This document shows positions 17,081 to 25,085 of a stretch of 45,444 bases of DNA, one piece after another; position 1 is the stretch's first letter, and each line of letters starts with the position of its first letter. This DNA is from Azonexus sp. (GTDB lineage Bacteria > Pseudomonadota > Gammaproteobacteria > Burkholderiales > Rhodocyclaceae), in the NCBI GenBank assembly GCA_031277255.1, contig JAITMS010000020.1, positions 1-45,444 on the forward strand, in the 5' to 3' direction. The notes under the pieces are model-generated. The model was not told the origin of the DNA, made no database searches, and saw only the letters and a list, made by a program, of their open reading frames with translations. Both the position numbers and the translations under genes were made by a program.

Positions 17081-17386
17081 ATGACGACTGTGAAAGCGAT
17101 TGACAGAATAGACGCCCGCGAGATTCGCCGCAAGCTCGGCCTCAACCAGCAGCAATTCTGGTCGACGCTGGGCGTCACGCAAAGCGGCGGCTCCCGTTAT
17201 GAAAGCGGCCGCAACATGCCGCAGCCCGTGCGCGAACTGCTGCGCCTGGTTCATATTGAGCAGATTGATGTCAAAACCATCAAACGTGAAGACTGGGAAG
17301 TCATCGAATATCTCAAGTCGCAGGAGCCGGAACTGTTCAAGTCGCTGAAGAAATCAGCCAGGAGCCACGCCAAGAAGGCTGCCTGA
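17081..17386 (+). CDS. HTH transcriptional regulator, probably autoregulated
   Basis: The 101-residue protein has an XRE-like helix-turn-helix at about 13-42 (IRRKLGLNQQQFWSTLGVTQSGGSRYE read across it), where GGSRYESGRNMP is the usual end of the HTH in antitoxin-like regulators. The rest is helical and the tail Lys-rich. GGAAG lies about six bases before the ATG. It is preceded by a near-consensus promoter with a perfect operator-like palindrome. No toxin gene adjoins it, so an antitoxin role is unsupported. Confidence 0.75.
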   Translation: MTTVKAIDRIDAREIRRKLGLNQQQFWSTLGVTQSGGSRYESGRNMPQPVRELLRLVHIEQIDVKTIKREDWEVIEYLKSQEPELFKSLKKSARSHAKKAA

Positions 17387-17412
17387 GCCATGACGGCCGT
17401 CTGCCGCGGGCA

Positions 17413-18249
17413 TCAGGGAGAAACACAGACCTTGATGCCCGTTTTTTCATGGATTTCGGCGGCAAAAGCAGCCAGCGCCTCAGCCGGCAGCGCCGCCAGA
17501 CGAACCGCGGCGGGCTGCAACGAGGGCCGCGCCAGACCGTAGAGGTGAATACCGGCCAGTCGTCCGGCCAGTGGCCTCAAGAGGGCGCAATAAGCCTCAC
17601 GCGCCGCCCTGTCCGGCGCTTTGCCATCGACGGCGAACCAGCAGGTCTGCACCCAGGTTGGCGCCAGCGCGGCGCAACGCGCCAGATTGGCCGCTGCTTT
17701 TTTCGGCGTCAGCGGCGTCCCGTTGATTTCAGCCAACGCCGCCGCTTGCGCCCGATCGAGCTTGAACCAGACCTCGCCGCCCCATTCGCCCAGACGGCGG
17801 ATGCCCGCCTGAACCTTGGGCCGGTGGAGCAGGCTGCCATTGGTAATCAGGCGCAGCGGCAACTGGCCGCGCAGCCCCAGAGATTCAAGCACCCGGCCAA
17901 CGCCATCGACGGCTGCGGCAAATTCGGCGGCGCTGGTCGGCTCGCCATTGCCGGAAAAAGCCACGTCCATCAAACGCCGCGCTTCCGGCGGCGCGTAGCG
18001 AACAAGAAAATCGCCCTCAATCGCCGCCTTGAGAAACCCAGTCAATTCCCGCTCCAGCAGCGCCAGATCGACCGGCGGCGGCCCGCCGCGCCGCAAATTG
18101 GCGACCTGACAATAGACACAGGCCCAGTTGCAGGCGTTATTGACATTGAGATTGACGCCAACCGACACCCCGCCCGCGCGGCGCGACACCACGGGATAAA
18201 CATAGCGCAGCCCGGCGCTGTCGCGGTCATGGTTGTCAGTCGTCAGCAT
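17413..18249 (-). CDS. Radical SAM protein (COG0731-like)
   Basis: The 278-residue protein carries CNWACVYC (CX3CX2C), which ligates the radical-SAM [4Fe-4S] cluster, and the SAM-binding glycine motif FSGNGEPT. LRRGGPPPVDLALLERELTGFL and the overall layout recall the COG0731 group related to archaeal wyosine enzymes, though bacteria lack wyosine, so the substrate is unknown. It is divergent from queD with only about 45 bases between starts. It does not have the typical short QueE length or motif set. Confidence 0.78.
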   Translation of the reverse strand: MLTTDNHDRDSAGLRYVYPVVSRRAGGVSVGVNLNVNNACNWACVYCQVANLRRGGPPPVDLALLERELTGFLKAAIEGDFLVRYAPPEARRLMDVAFSGNGEPTSAAEFAAAVDGVGRVLESLGLRGQLPLRLITNGSLLHRPKVQAGIRRLGEWGGEVWFKLDRAQAAALAEINGTPLTPKKAAANLARCAALAPTWVQTCWFAVDGKAPDRAAREAYCALLRPLAGRLAGIHLYGLARPSLQPAAVRLAALPAEALAAFAAEIHEKTGIKVCVSP

Positions 18250-18258
18250 GGCCCATTG

Positions 18259-18264
18259 TATAAT
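18259..18264 (+). promoter_or_regulatory. Candidate -10 box for queD
   Basis: A perfect TATAAT lies 30 bases before the queD ATG. The best -35 candidate (TTGTCA at 18233-18238) is 20 bases upstream, a longer spacer than usual, and lies inside the start of the divergent radical SAM gene. Confidence 0.45.
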
Positions 18265-18293
18265 CCGCGCCCGCCCTGTTGAGCTTTTTTGCC

Positions 18294-18746
18294 ATGCAAA
18301 TCACCCGCCGCCTCGAATTCGACGCCGGGCACCGCATCCCCGATCACGGCAGCCAATGCCGCCACCTGCACGGCCACCGCTACGCCATCGAAATCACCTT
18401 GTCCGGCGACATCATCGACAAAGCGGGCGACGCCGCCAACGGCATGGTCATGGATTTTTCCCAGGTCAAAGCCCTGGCGCGGGCGCATCTGGTCGATGCC
18501 TGGGATCACGCCTTTCTCGTTTTTGCCGGCGACCGGGCCGTCGTCGACTTCCTCGCCAGCCTGCCCGGCCACAAGACGGCCATCCTCGACCGCGTGCCGA
18601 CCGCCGAAAATCTCGCCCGCATCGCCTTCGAGCGTCTCGACGCCGTCTACCGCGACACCTACGGCAACCACCTGCGGCTCGAACGCATCCGCCTTTTCGA
18701 GACCCCCAACTGCTGGGCCGACGCCCTGCGCGCCCGGCACGATTGA
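18294..18746 (+). CDS. queD: 6-carboxy-5,6,7,8-tetrahydropterin synthase
   Basis: Converts dihydroneopterin triphosphate to 6-carboxytetrahydropterin in queuosine (7-deazaguanine) synthesis. The 150-residue protein has the zinc histidines in FDAGHRI and CRHLHGHRY, the latter also holding the catalytic Cys, and the downstream DHAFL and RIRLFETPNCWA blocks. ATG 18294 (MQITRRLEFDAGH) is the standard start; the frame reaches a TTG at 18279. No other queuosine gene is adjacent. Confidence 0.93.
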   Translation: MQITRRLEFDAGHRIPDHGSQCRHLHGHRYAIEITLSGDIIDKAGDAANGMVMDFSQVKALARAHLVDAWDHAFLVFAGDRAVVDFLASLPGHKTAILDRVPTAENLARIAFERLDAVYRDTYGNHLRLERIRLFETPNCWADALRARHD

Positions 18747-18788
18747 ACGGCCAGTCCGACACTCACAAGGATGAACCAGCCGCAGATC

Positions 18789-18810
18789 GTTATACAAAAA
18801 CTTGCATAAC
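18789..18810. promoter_or_regulatory. Inverted repeat upstream of the HigBA-like pair
   Basis: gttatacaa (18789-18797) and ttgcataac (18802-18810) are inverted copies with one mismatch around a 4-base centre. Its position ahead of a toxin-antitoxin pair suggests an operator for the HTH antitoxin. Confidence 0.5.
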
Positions 18811-18882
18811 AGCATCAAGGCGAGCATCATTGTTCCCATGAAGCCTTCAGATAAAAAACCGCCGGACGCGAGGCTGCCGCCA

Positions 18883-19209
18883 ATGAAGCCGCTCAGGTTC
18901 GTTGATTCCAGCCAGAAAGACCTGCGTGAATTGCCCGCCAACGCCCGGCATGGCCTGGGCGTCGAATTACTGACGGTGCAGTTCGGCGGCGAACCGAAGG
19001 ATTTCAAGCCGATGACGGATATCGGCGCAGGAGTGTATGAAATTCGCCACCAGGATGATAGCGGCGCGTTCCGGGTGATCTACGTCGCCAAGTTCGCCGA
19101 AGCGGTATATGTGCTTCATGCTTTCCAGAAGAAAACGCAGAAGACTTCAAAGAAAGACATCGACCTGGCGGCGAATCGTTACCGAAAACTGATTGGAGTG
19201 CGAAAATGA
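18883..19209 (+). CDS. RelE/HigB-type toxin (phage Gp49-like family)
   Basis: The 108-residue protein reads MKPLRFVDSSQKDLRELP at its start, then KPMTDIGAGVYEIRHQDDSGAFRVIYVAKF and YVLHAFQKKTQKTSKKDI, the signature of Gp49-like RelE-superfamily toxins, ribosome-dependent mRNA nucleases. ATG 18883 fits the family start, but an in-frame ATG at 18838 would add 15 residues. The stop overlaps the ATG of the HTH antitoxin (ATGA), the toxin-first order typical of HigBA modules. Confidence 0.85.
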   Translation: MKPLRFVDSSQKDLRELPANARHGLGVELLTVQFGGEPKDFKPMTDIGAGVYEIRHQDDSGAFRVIYVAKFAEAVYVLHAFQKKTQKTSKKDIDLAANRYRKLIGVRK

Positions 19210-19499
19210 ACAACGACGACATCAGCATTACCGAAAGTAGCGGCAATGTGTTTCTTGATCTTGGCTTTGACCCCGCCGAGGCGGAGGTGATGAAAATGCG
19301 CGCCGAGGTGATGATTCTGACCGCCATGCGGCTCAAGGAGCAAGGCTGGACGCAAGCCGAGGCCGCACGCAAGCTGGGCATCACCCAACCGCGCGTCTCT
19401 CGCCTCATCAAGGGCAAAGTGGAGGATTTCAGCCTGGACATGCTGCTGACGCTGGCAGCGCGCGCTGGCCTGCACCCGGAGTTGCGGCTGTCAGCCTGA
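19206..19499 (+). CDS. HigA-like HTH antitoxin
   Basis: The 97-residue protein has a clear helix-turn-helix (GWTQAEAARKLGITQPRVSRLIKG, about 47-70) of the XRE type found in antitoxins paired with Gp49-like toxins (COG5606). It should neutralise the upstream toxin and repress the shared promoter, probably via the inverted repeat at 18789-18810. Toxin and antitoxin overlap by four bases. Confidence 0.85.
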   Translation: MNNDDISITESSGNVFLDLGFDPAEAEVMKMRAEVMILTAMRLKEQGWTQAEAARKLGITQPRVSRLIKGKVEDFSLDMLLTLAARAGLHPELRLSA

Positions 19500-19531
19500 C
19501 ACAATCCGGCGCGATTGAGCGCCGCGTTTTT

Positions 19532-19619
<88 letters not shown>

Positions 19620-19747
19620 GGCAGGGCGCGGATGATAGCACAAAGGCTGGCGGCATTAAGAGGCTGTTTTTCCGGGATTTTATTGAAACTTTGCCGCTTC
19701 TCCGTTAGTCTTACGACCGTTGCCAACCCCCTTCAAGGATTTGCCCT

Positions 19748-20440
19748 ATGAACAATCCCTTCCAGCCTTCGGCTTACGATAACGCCATCCCCACCGCCAA
19801 CCGCAACAGCGTCCTGCGCAATACCTATCTGTTGCTGGCTTTGAGCATGGTGCCGACGGTGATTGGCGCTATCGTCGGTATCCAGATGCAGTTCAGCTTT
19901 TTTGCCGGGAGGCCGTTCATTTCCTTCATGCTCTTTCTCGGCGTCGCCTGGGGTTTCATGTACGCCATCGAGCGCAACAAGAACAGCGGCCTGGGCGTCG
20001 CCCTGTTGCTCGGCTTCACCTTCTTCATGGGGCTGATGCTGTCGCGCATTCTGCAAGTCGCGCTGGGCTTTGCCAATGGCGCCGGGATGATTGTTCTGGC
20101 GGCGGGCGGTACCGGCGCGGTGTTCTTTACCATGGCGACGATCGCCACCGTCAGCAAGCGCGATTTCAGCAACATGGGCAAGTTCCTGTTCGTCGGCCTG
20201 ATCGTCCTGTTGCTGGCTATCGTCGCCAACATCTTCCTGCAAATCCCGGCGCTGGCGCTGGCCATTTCAGCCGTTGCCGTGCTGCTTTTCTCGGCCTATC
20301 TGGTGTACGACATCAACCGCATCGTGCGCGGCGGCGAAACCAATTACGTCAGCGCCACACTGGCGGTCTATCTCGATATCTACAACATCTTCATCAGTCT
20401 GCTCAATCTCATCATGGCCTTCACCGGCGAGCGTGACTGA
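19748..20440 (+). CDS. yccA: Bax inhibitor-1/YccA family membrane protein
   Basis: The 230-residue protein has seven predicted membrane segments starting at about residue 25 (VLRNTYLLLALSMVPTVIGAI) and the family C-terminus YDINRIVRGGETNYVSATLAVYLDIYNIFISLLNLI. E. coli YccA binds the FtsH (HflB)-HflKC protease complex and modulates membrane protein degradation. It is a single gene ending at a strong terminator shared with convergent rlmD. Confidence 0.93.
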   Translation: MNNPFQPSAYDNAIPTANRNSVLRNTYLLLALSMVPTVIGAIVGIQMQFSFFAGRPFISFMLFLGVAWGFMYAIERNKNSGLGVALLLGFTFFMGLMLSRILQVALGFANGAGMIVLAAGGTGAVFFTMATIATVSKRDFSNMGKFLFVGLIVLLLAIVANIFLQIPALALAISAVAVLLFSAYLVYDINRIVRGGETNYVSATLAVYLDIYNIFISLLNLIMAFTGERD

Positions 20441-20460
20441 GCGGTATCCAGTCATTGAAT

Positions 20461-20486
20461 AAAAGGCGGCGGCAGCCGCCTTTTTT
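20461..20486. terminator. Bidirectional terminator between yccA and rlmD
   Basis: A 10-bp stem (aaaaggcggc / gccgcctttt, loop ggca) ends in six T on the plus strand and has A-runs for the minus strand. It lies between convergent yccA and rlmD. Confidence 0.85.
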
Positions 20487-21778
20487 CATGGGCGTTCGAA
20501 CACAGCAACGGATTCGACGTGGGCCGTGTGCGGAAACATGTTAACCACGCCAGCGGCGCGCAGGCGGTAGCCCTTGACGGCGGCCAGCACCCCGGCGTCA
20601 CGGGCAAGCGTCGCCGGGTGGCAGGAAACATAGACGATGCGTCGCGGCCCGTCGGCAGCCAGCGCCTTGACGAGTTCGATGGCGCCTTCGCGCGGCGGGT
20701 CGATCAGCATTTTGTCGCAACGCCCCAAGGCGGCGAGCGCGTTGGCGCTGGCCGTGAACAGGTTGGCGGCGGCAAACTGGATGTTTTGTGCCAGCCCGTG
20801 CGCTAGCGCCGCTTCCCGCCCCCGGCGGAGGAGATTTTCATTGCCGTCGACGCCGACGACCGCAGCGCAGGAACGGGCGATGGGCAAGGTGAAATTGCCG
20901 AGGCCGCAGAACATGTCGGCAATCCGCTCGCCCGGCTGGGGGTCGAGCAGATGCAGGGCGCGGCGGACGAGCAGGCGATTGACGGCGTGATTGACCTGGG
21001 TGAAGTCGGTTGGCTGAAAGCTCAATTCGACGCCAAACTCCGGCAGCGCATAGCGCAAGGGCGGCCCGTCGAGCGGATGAAAGCGGCTGACGCTATCCGG
21101 CCCCTTGGCTTGCAGATAGAAGACGACGCCGTGGCGGTCGGCGAATTGCCGCAGCAGATCCTCGTCCTGCCGGGTCAGGGGCTGGAGAATGCGCAAAACC
21201 AGCGCCGTGCAGGCGTCGCCGACGGCAATTTCAAGCTGCGGCAGGCGTTCGGCGACAGATAAGGCGGCGAACAGTTGGCGCAGCGGCAGCAAGAGGCCGG
21301 AAACCTGCGGCGGCAGGATGTCGCAGCGCCGGATGTCGGCGATATAGCTGCTCTGCCACTCATGGAAGCCGATCAACATGCCGCCTTTGACCCGGCGCAC
21401 GCCGAGACGGGCGCGGCAGCGGTAACCCCAGGGGTTGCCGTGGATCGGCGGCAAAATCAGTTCTGGGCGCACCCGGCCAATGTGCCACAGGCTGTCTTCA
21501 AGCACCCGCTGCTTGACCGCCACCTGTGCCGTTACTTCCAGATGCTGCATGGCGCAGCCGCCGCAGATGCCGAAGTGCGGACAACGCGGAAGAACACGGG
21601 CCGCCGCAGGCTGTCGCACGGCGACCAGATGGGCCAGTTCGTAATTCGGCTTCTTGCGAAAGCTGGCGTACTCGACCGTCTCGCCAGGCAAAGCGCCCGC
21701 GACGAAGATCGTTTTCCCCGCCTGACGGACGATTCCCCTTGCCTCATGGTCCAGTGATTCGACAATCCCGATAGGCAC
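20486..21778 (-). CDS. rlmD: 23S rRNA (uracil(1939)-C(5))-methyltransferase
   Basis: Methylates U1939 of 23S rRNA. The 430-residue protein has an N-terminal TRAM-like domain, the Fe-S cysteines in [15 protein letters not shown] (about 66-80) with a further Cys near 152, the SAM site [22 protein letters not shown], and the catalytic Cys in [14 protein letters not shown]. The start appears to be GTG at 21778; no in-frame ATG lies near it. It is divergent from the DUF7931-like gene. Confidence 0.93.
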   Translation of the reverse strand: MPIGIVESLDHEARGIVRQAGKTIFVAGALPGETVEYASFRKKPNYELAHLVAVRQPAAARVLPRCPHFGICGGCAMQHLEVTAQVAVKQRVLEDSLWHIGRVRPELILPPIHGNPWGYRCRARLGVRRVKGGMLIGFHEWQSSYIADIRRCDILPPQVSGLLLPLRQLFAALSVAERLPQLEIAVGDACTALVLRILQPLTRQDEDLLRQFADRHGVVFYLQAKGPDSVSRFHPLDGPPLRYALPEFGVELSFQPTDFTQVNHAVNRLLVRRALHLLDPQPGERIADMFCGLGNFTLPIARSCAAVVGVDGNENLLRRGREAALAHGLAQNIQFAAANLFTASANALAALGRCDKMLIDPPREGAIELVKALAADGPRRIVYVSCHPATLARDAGVLAAVKGYRLRAAGVVNMFPHTAHVESVAVFERP

Positions 21779-21830
21779 AATACGCTCCGGCGAAAAGCGC
21801 GAATTTTATCAATCGGCTAAACTACGACGC

Positions 21831-22307
21831 ATGACCCGCGAACTCATCACCACCTGGAACGATTACCGGACGGCGTTTGACCGCTTGCTGGCGGAAGCCC
21901 AGGGAAAAATCAGCTTTTATGACGAAGACCTGAGCAAGCCGGGCTTTGCCAGCCCGGATCGCCTCGACCATTTGCAGCGCATTTTGCGCAGCGGCTACGA
22001 TCTGGCCCTGCGCCTTGCCGTGCGCCATGCCGCCTCGCTGCCGCAGCGGGAACCGGGACTGATGAAGCTGCTGGGCACCTACAGCCACCGCGCCGCCGCC
22101 CAGGAAACCCCGCCGCAGCTTGCTCACCTGCGCGACAGCATGTTCATTGTCGACGACCGCCACGCCCTGATCCGCTTTGACCGCGACCAGCCGCGCAGCA
22201 AACTGCTGCTCGATGAGGCGGCGGAAATTCGTCCCTATCTCCAGCGTTTTGAGGAAATCTGGGCAGAGGGCGGCGAAAGCATCCGTCCGACGACGCTGGG
22301 GCTATGA
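21831..22307 (+). CDS. DUF7931-like protein of unknown function
   Basis: The 158-residue protein has no signal or membrane segment. ISFYDEDLSKPGFASPDRLDHLQRILR and HLRDSMFIVDDRHALIRFDRDQPR with LLLDEAAEIRPYLQRFEEIW recall a betaproteobacterial family (DUF7931) that looks like a degenerate PLD-type half-domain. No catalytic HxK is present. It is divergent from rlmD by about 50 bases. The family name is from memory. Confidence 0.6.
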   Translation: MTRELITTWNDYRTAFDRLLAEAQGKISFYDEDLSKPGFASPDRLDHLQRILRSGYDLALRLAVRHAASLPQREPGLMKLLGTYSHRAAAQETPPQLAHLRDSMFIVDDRHALIRFDRDQPRSKLLLDEAAEIRPYLQRFEEIWAEGGESIRPTTLGL

Positions 22308-22358
22308 TCGGCAAGCCCTGTGGCAATGCAGCAATTCGCTAGCCGATGACAAGGATTT

Positions 22359-22367
22359 TGTTATAAT
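22359..22367 (+). promoter_or_regulatory. Extended -10 promoter of the Ala/Pro/Glu lipoprotein gene
   Basis: TGTTATAAT forms an extended -10 element (TGn plus perfect TATAAT), with no good -35 needed. It lies about 75 bases before the ATG. The leader contains a small stem (gatcag 22376-22381 / ctgatc 22389-22394). Confidence 0.6.
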
Positions 22368-22440
22368 CCCGCGCTGATCAGGAGGTTTCTGATCTTACAA
22401 TTTCCCCTGCTTCCGTTTTTAATCAAGAAGGATACTACCC

Positions 22441-22728
22441 ATGAACAAGTCCATTCTCGTTGCCGCCCTGCTCGCCGTTGCCCTGACCGCTTGCGGCAAG
22501 AAGGAAGAACCCGCGCCGCCGCCCGCCCCGGCTCCTGCCGCCGCCCCGGCGCCTGAACCCGCTGCCGCCCCGGCCCCCGCCGCTGAACCGGCTGCCGCCC
22601 CGGCCGCTGAACAGGCTCCGGCCTCTGAACCGGCTGCCACGCCTGCTGCTGAACAGGCTCCGGCTGCTGAACCGGCTGCCGCGCCTGCCCCGGCTGAAGA
22701 AGCCAAGCCCGAAGAAGCCAAGAAGTAA
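22441..22728 (+). CDS. Ala/Pro/Glu-rich small lipoprotein
   Basis: The 95-residue protein has a signal peptide with lipobox LTAC (Cys about 18), then KKEE and about 65 residues of low-complexity sequence built from repeats such as EPAAAPA and AEQAPA, ending in a charged EEAKPEEAKK tail. It probably spans the periplasm as an extended tether, but no function is known. AAGGA lies nine bases before the ATG. An extended -10 promoter and a strong terminator make it a monocistronic unit likely to be well expressed. Confidence 0.75.
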   Translation: MNKSILVAALLAVALTACGKKEEPAPPPAPAPAAAPAPEPAAAPAPAAEPAAAPAAEQAPASEPAATPAAEQAPAAEPAAAPAPAEEAKPEEAKK

Positions 22729-22749
22729 GCGTCTTTCAAAGCAAAACGA

Positions 22750-22777
22750 AACGGGGCCGCCAAGGCCCCGTTTTTTT
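22750..22777 (+). terminator. Rho-independent terminator
   Basis: An 8-bp stem (acggggcc 22751-22758 / ggccccgt 22764-22771, loop gccaa) is followed by seven T, 22 bases after the lipoprotein stop codon. Confidence 0.88.
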
Positions 22778-22800
22778 GTTGGGCATTTATTTGACAAACG

Positions 22801-22920
22801 CTCGCCCTGAGCCTCCACAACGTTCGCCCTAAGCCTGTCGAAGGGCAGTGCGGAGGAAGGTATAAACGGGCTTCGCCTGTCCTGAGTTTATCGAAGGGAC
22901 AAGCTCAGCCCGAACGGGAG
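22801..22920. repeat. REP palindrome cluster (copy 4)
   Basis: Contains cgttcgccctaagcctgtcg, gggcttcgcctgtcctgag and gacaagctcagcccgaac, the same REP palindromes as the elements at 2012, 10194 and 13093, but without convincing terminal inverted repeats. It lies between the lipoprotein gene and convergent bamC. Confidence 0.65.
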
Positions 22921-22984
22921 TGGCGTATAAAGAACTGAACCGCTCGTTGGCCGCGGAAAACCAACGCTTCCCGCGGCCAGTGGC

Positions 22985-24118
22985 TTATTGCAGTTGCTCC
23001 AGGAGCAGCGAGAGGATTTTCTTCGCGGTTTCCGAGCGGTCCGCCCCGCCTTCGCTGGTCAGTATCTGCACCGTGCTCTGCTGCTCGTTGGCTTCGCCGA
23101 CGTGGATACGGTACTGGATCTTGGGCGTCGCCGGTTCATCGGATTTCCAGAAGGCCAGCTTCGACAGCCAGCCGCTGTCTTTCTTCTTGTTGTCCGCTTC
23201 CGGGTCGATATAGCGGACGAAGTAGAGGCCGCGCGAGCGATCCCTGTCCTCGACAACAAAGCCGACCCGGTCGAGCGCCAGGCCAACGCGCAGCCAGGCG
23301 CGGTCGAAGCGGTCGTCAACTTCAAGCGTTCCGGCGCCATCCTTGGCCCGCGCCAGGCGCGCCCGCGTATCGGCCTTGGCGGCTGTCGCCACTTGCGCTT
23401 CGGCGCGTTTTTCTTCAACGCCCAGACGCACCATCAGGCGGCGCAGCATTTCGGCTTCCAGTTCAGGATCGGCGGCTTTCGGCTGCCAGCGGGTTTCATC
23501 CTTGGACGAGGAGGTATACACCTCCTCCATCGCCCGGTGGCTGATGAAAATATCGGTCGTCCCCTGCTCGGCGCCCGGTTCCAGCCGGGTGCGGAATTTG
23601 TCGCGCTCGCCGCTCGAATAGACGGAATCAAGCAGCTTGCCGAAAGTCCGGCGGACGAAATCGTCGGGAATGTTGGCCCGGTTCTCGGCCCAGTCGGTTT
23701 CCATGACCCCGGCTTCGCGGCGCTCGATATTGATGATGAAGCCGGTTTCCTGCCAGAAGTCCTTGACCGTATCCCACAGTTTTTCCGGCGGCATGGCAAC
23801 GACCAGCCAGCGTTGGTTGCCGTCCCGCTCGACATGGATTTTGTCCACATCCGGCAGCAGGGTGTTGCTTTGCGCAACCCGCTCCGGCGTGCGATCGGCG
23901 TTATAGCCGGAGAAGGTGGCGCTGCCCTTACCTGCGGCGTCGGGCACCAGATAGTGATCATCCGAACTAATCTGCGACAGATCGGGCGGAATTTCCAGCG
24001 GCGAGGTACTCTTGGGCGCTGACTTGTAATCGATCTTGCTCGACCCGGGGAGGATGCCGCAACCGGCCAGCGCGACGGCAATGAGGGCAAGGCTGCAAGC
24101 GGAAAATGGGCGCTTCAT
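22985..24118 (-). CDS. bamC: Outer membrane protein assembly factor BamC
   Basis: Lipoprotein subunit of the BAM complex that inserts beta-barrel proteins in the outer membrane. The 377-residue protein has a signal with lipobox LAGC (Cys about 20), the unstructured N-terminal region with IDYKSAPKSTSPLEIPPDL that binds BamD in homologues, then two helix-grip domains (about 95-190 and 255-370). ATG 24118 is chosen because it begins the signal peptide. It follows dapA by 11 bases, the order (dapA-bamC) also seen in E. coli. Confidence 0.92.
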   Translation of the reverse strand: MKRPFSACSLALIAVALAGCGILPGSSKIDYKSAPKSTSPLEIPPDLSQISSDDHYLVPDAAGKGSATFSGYNADRTPERVAQSNTLLPDVDKIHVERDGNQRWLVVAMPPEKLWDTVKDFWQETGFIINIERREAGVMETDWAENRANIPDDFVRRTFGKLLDSVYSSGERDKFRTRLEPGAEQGTTDIFISHRAMEEVYTSSSKDETRWQPKAADPELEAEMLRRLMVRLGVEEKRAEAQVATAAKADTRARLARAKDGAGTLEVDDRFDRAWLRVGLALDRVGFVVEDRDRSRGLYFVRYIDPEADNKKKDSGWLSKLAFWKSDEPATPKIQYRIHVGEANEQQSTVQILTSEGGADRSETAKKILSLLLEQLQ

Positions 24119-24129
24119 GGATTTCCTTT

Positions 24130-25008
24130 TCAAACGGCCAGACCGGCCTGATTCATGGCCGCCAGAACGCGCGCCTGGTTGACTTCGGACAACGGGGTCA
24201 GCGGCAAGCGGATACCGCCGGGCATCAGGCCCAGGCGGCTGACCGCCCACTTGACGGGGATCGGGCTGGCTTCACAGAACAGGTCGCGGTGCAGACCGAG
24301 CAGCCGGAAATGGATTTCACGCGCCCGGATGGCGTCGCCAGCAATAGCGGCGGCGCACATTTCACGCATGAGGCGCGGCGCGACATTGGCCGTGACCGAG
24401 ATATTGCCCTTGAAGCCCAGGAGCATGGTCGCCACACAGGTCATGTCGTCGCCGCTGTACAGGGCGAAACCTTCTGGCGCTCGGGCGATCAGGTCGCAGG
24501 CGCGCTCAATGTTGCCGGTCGCGTCCTTGATGCCGACAATGCCCGGCACCTGGGCCAGACGCAGCACGGTATCGTTGCCGAGGTCGGCGACGGTGCGGCC
24601 CGGCACGTTATAGAGCAGCATCGGCAGATCGACCGCTTCGGCAATGGTCTTGAAGTGGCGGTACAGCCCTTCCTGGGTCGGCTTGTTGTAATACGGCACC
24701 ACCGACAGCGCCATCCCGGCCCCGGCCTTCTGGGCGAAGCGGGTCAATTCAATGGCTTCCGCCGTCGAATTGGCCCCCGTCCCGGCAATGACGGGAATAC
24801 GGCCCGCCGCATGGTCGACGGTAACCTTGATGAGTTCACAATGCTCCTCGACATCAACCGTCGGCGATTCGCCGGTGGTGCCGACAATAACGATGGCGTC
24901 GGTACCTTCGCGGACGTGAAAATCGACCAGGCCGCGAAGGGCGCTCAAATCAAGGCGGCCATCTTCATGCATGGGTGTGACAATGGCGACAAGGGATCCG
25001 GTAATCAT
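24130..25008 (-). CDS. dapA: 4-hydroxy-tetrahydrodipicolinate synthase
   Basis: Condenses aspartate semialdehyde and pyruvate in lysine/diaminopimelate synthesis. The 292-residue protein shows GTTGESPT, the YNVPGRT tyrosine loop and the Schiff-base lysine in [12 protein letters not shown] 25008 ([13 protein letters not shown]) is the family start; the frame runs upstream to 25335, antisense-coding relative to nothing useful and overlapping tilS. It uses the product of asd (2833-3966) and is paired with bamC. Confidence 0.96.
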   Translation of the reverse strand: MITGSLVAIVTPMHEDGRLDLSALRGLVDFHVREGTDAIVIVGTTGESPTVDVEEHCELIKVTVDHAAGRIPVIAGTGANSTAEAIELTRFAQKAGAGMALSVVPYYNKPTQEGLYRHFKTIAEAVDLPMLLYNVPGRTVADLGNDTVLRLAQVPGIVGIKDATGNIERACDLIARAPEGFALYSGDDMTCVATMLLGFKGNISVTANVAPRLMREMCAAAIAGDAIRAREIHFRLLGLHRDLFCEASPIPVKWAVSRLGLMPGGIRLPLTPLSEVNQARVLAAMNQAGLAV

Positions 25009-25085
25009 GGTCTTTGCGCGAAAAAAGAATCCGGCGATTGTAACTGAAGCCTCTTGGCAGCGGAAAGACAGGATGTAACCGTCGG

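Noticed and set aside
17081-17386. Antitoxin of a toxin-antitoxin pair
   Set aside because: No toxin gene lies on either side: upstream is intergenic, and downstream is the convergent radical SAM gene.
22500-22728. Possible tandem DNA repeat or CRISPR-like array in the Ala/Pro region
   Set aside because: The periodicity follows codon usage for Ala, Pro and Glu in one reading frame. There are no conserved repeats separated by unique spacers.
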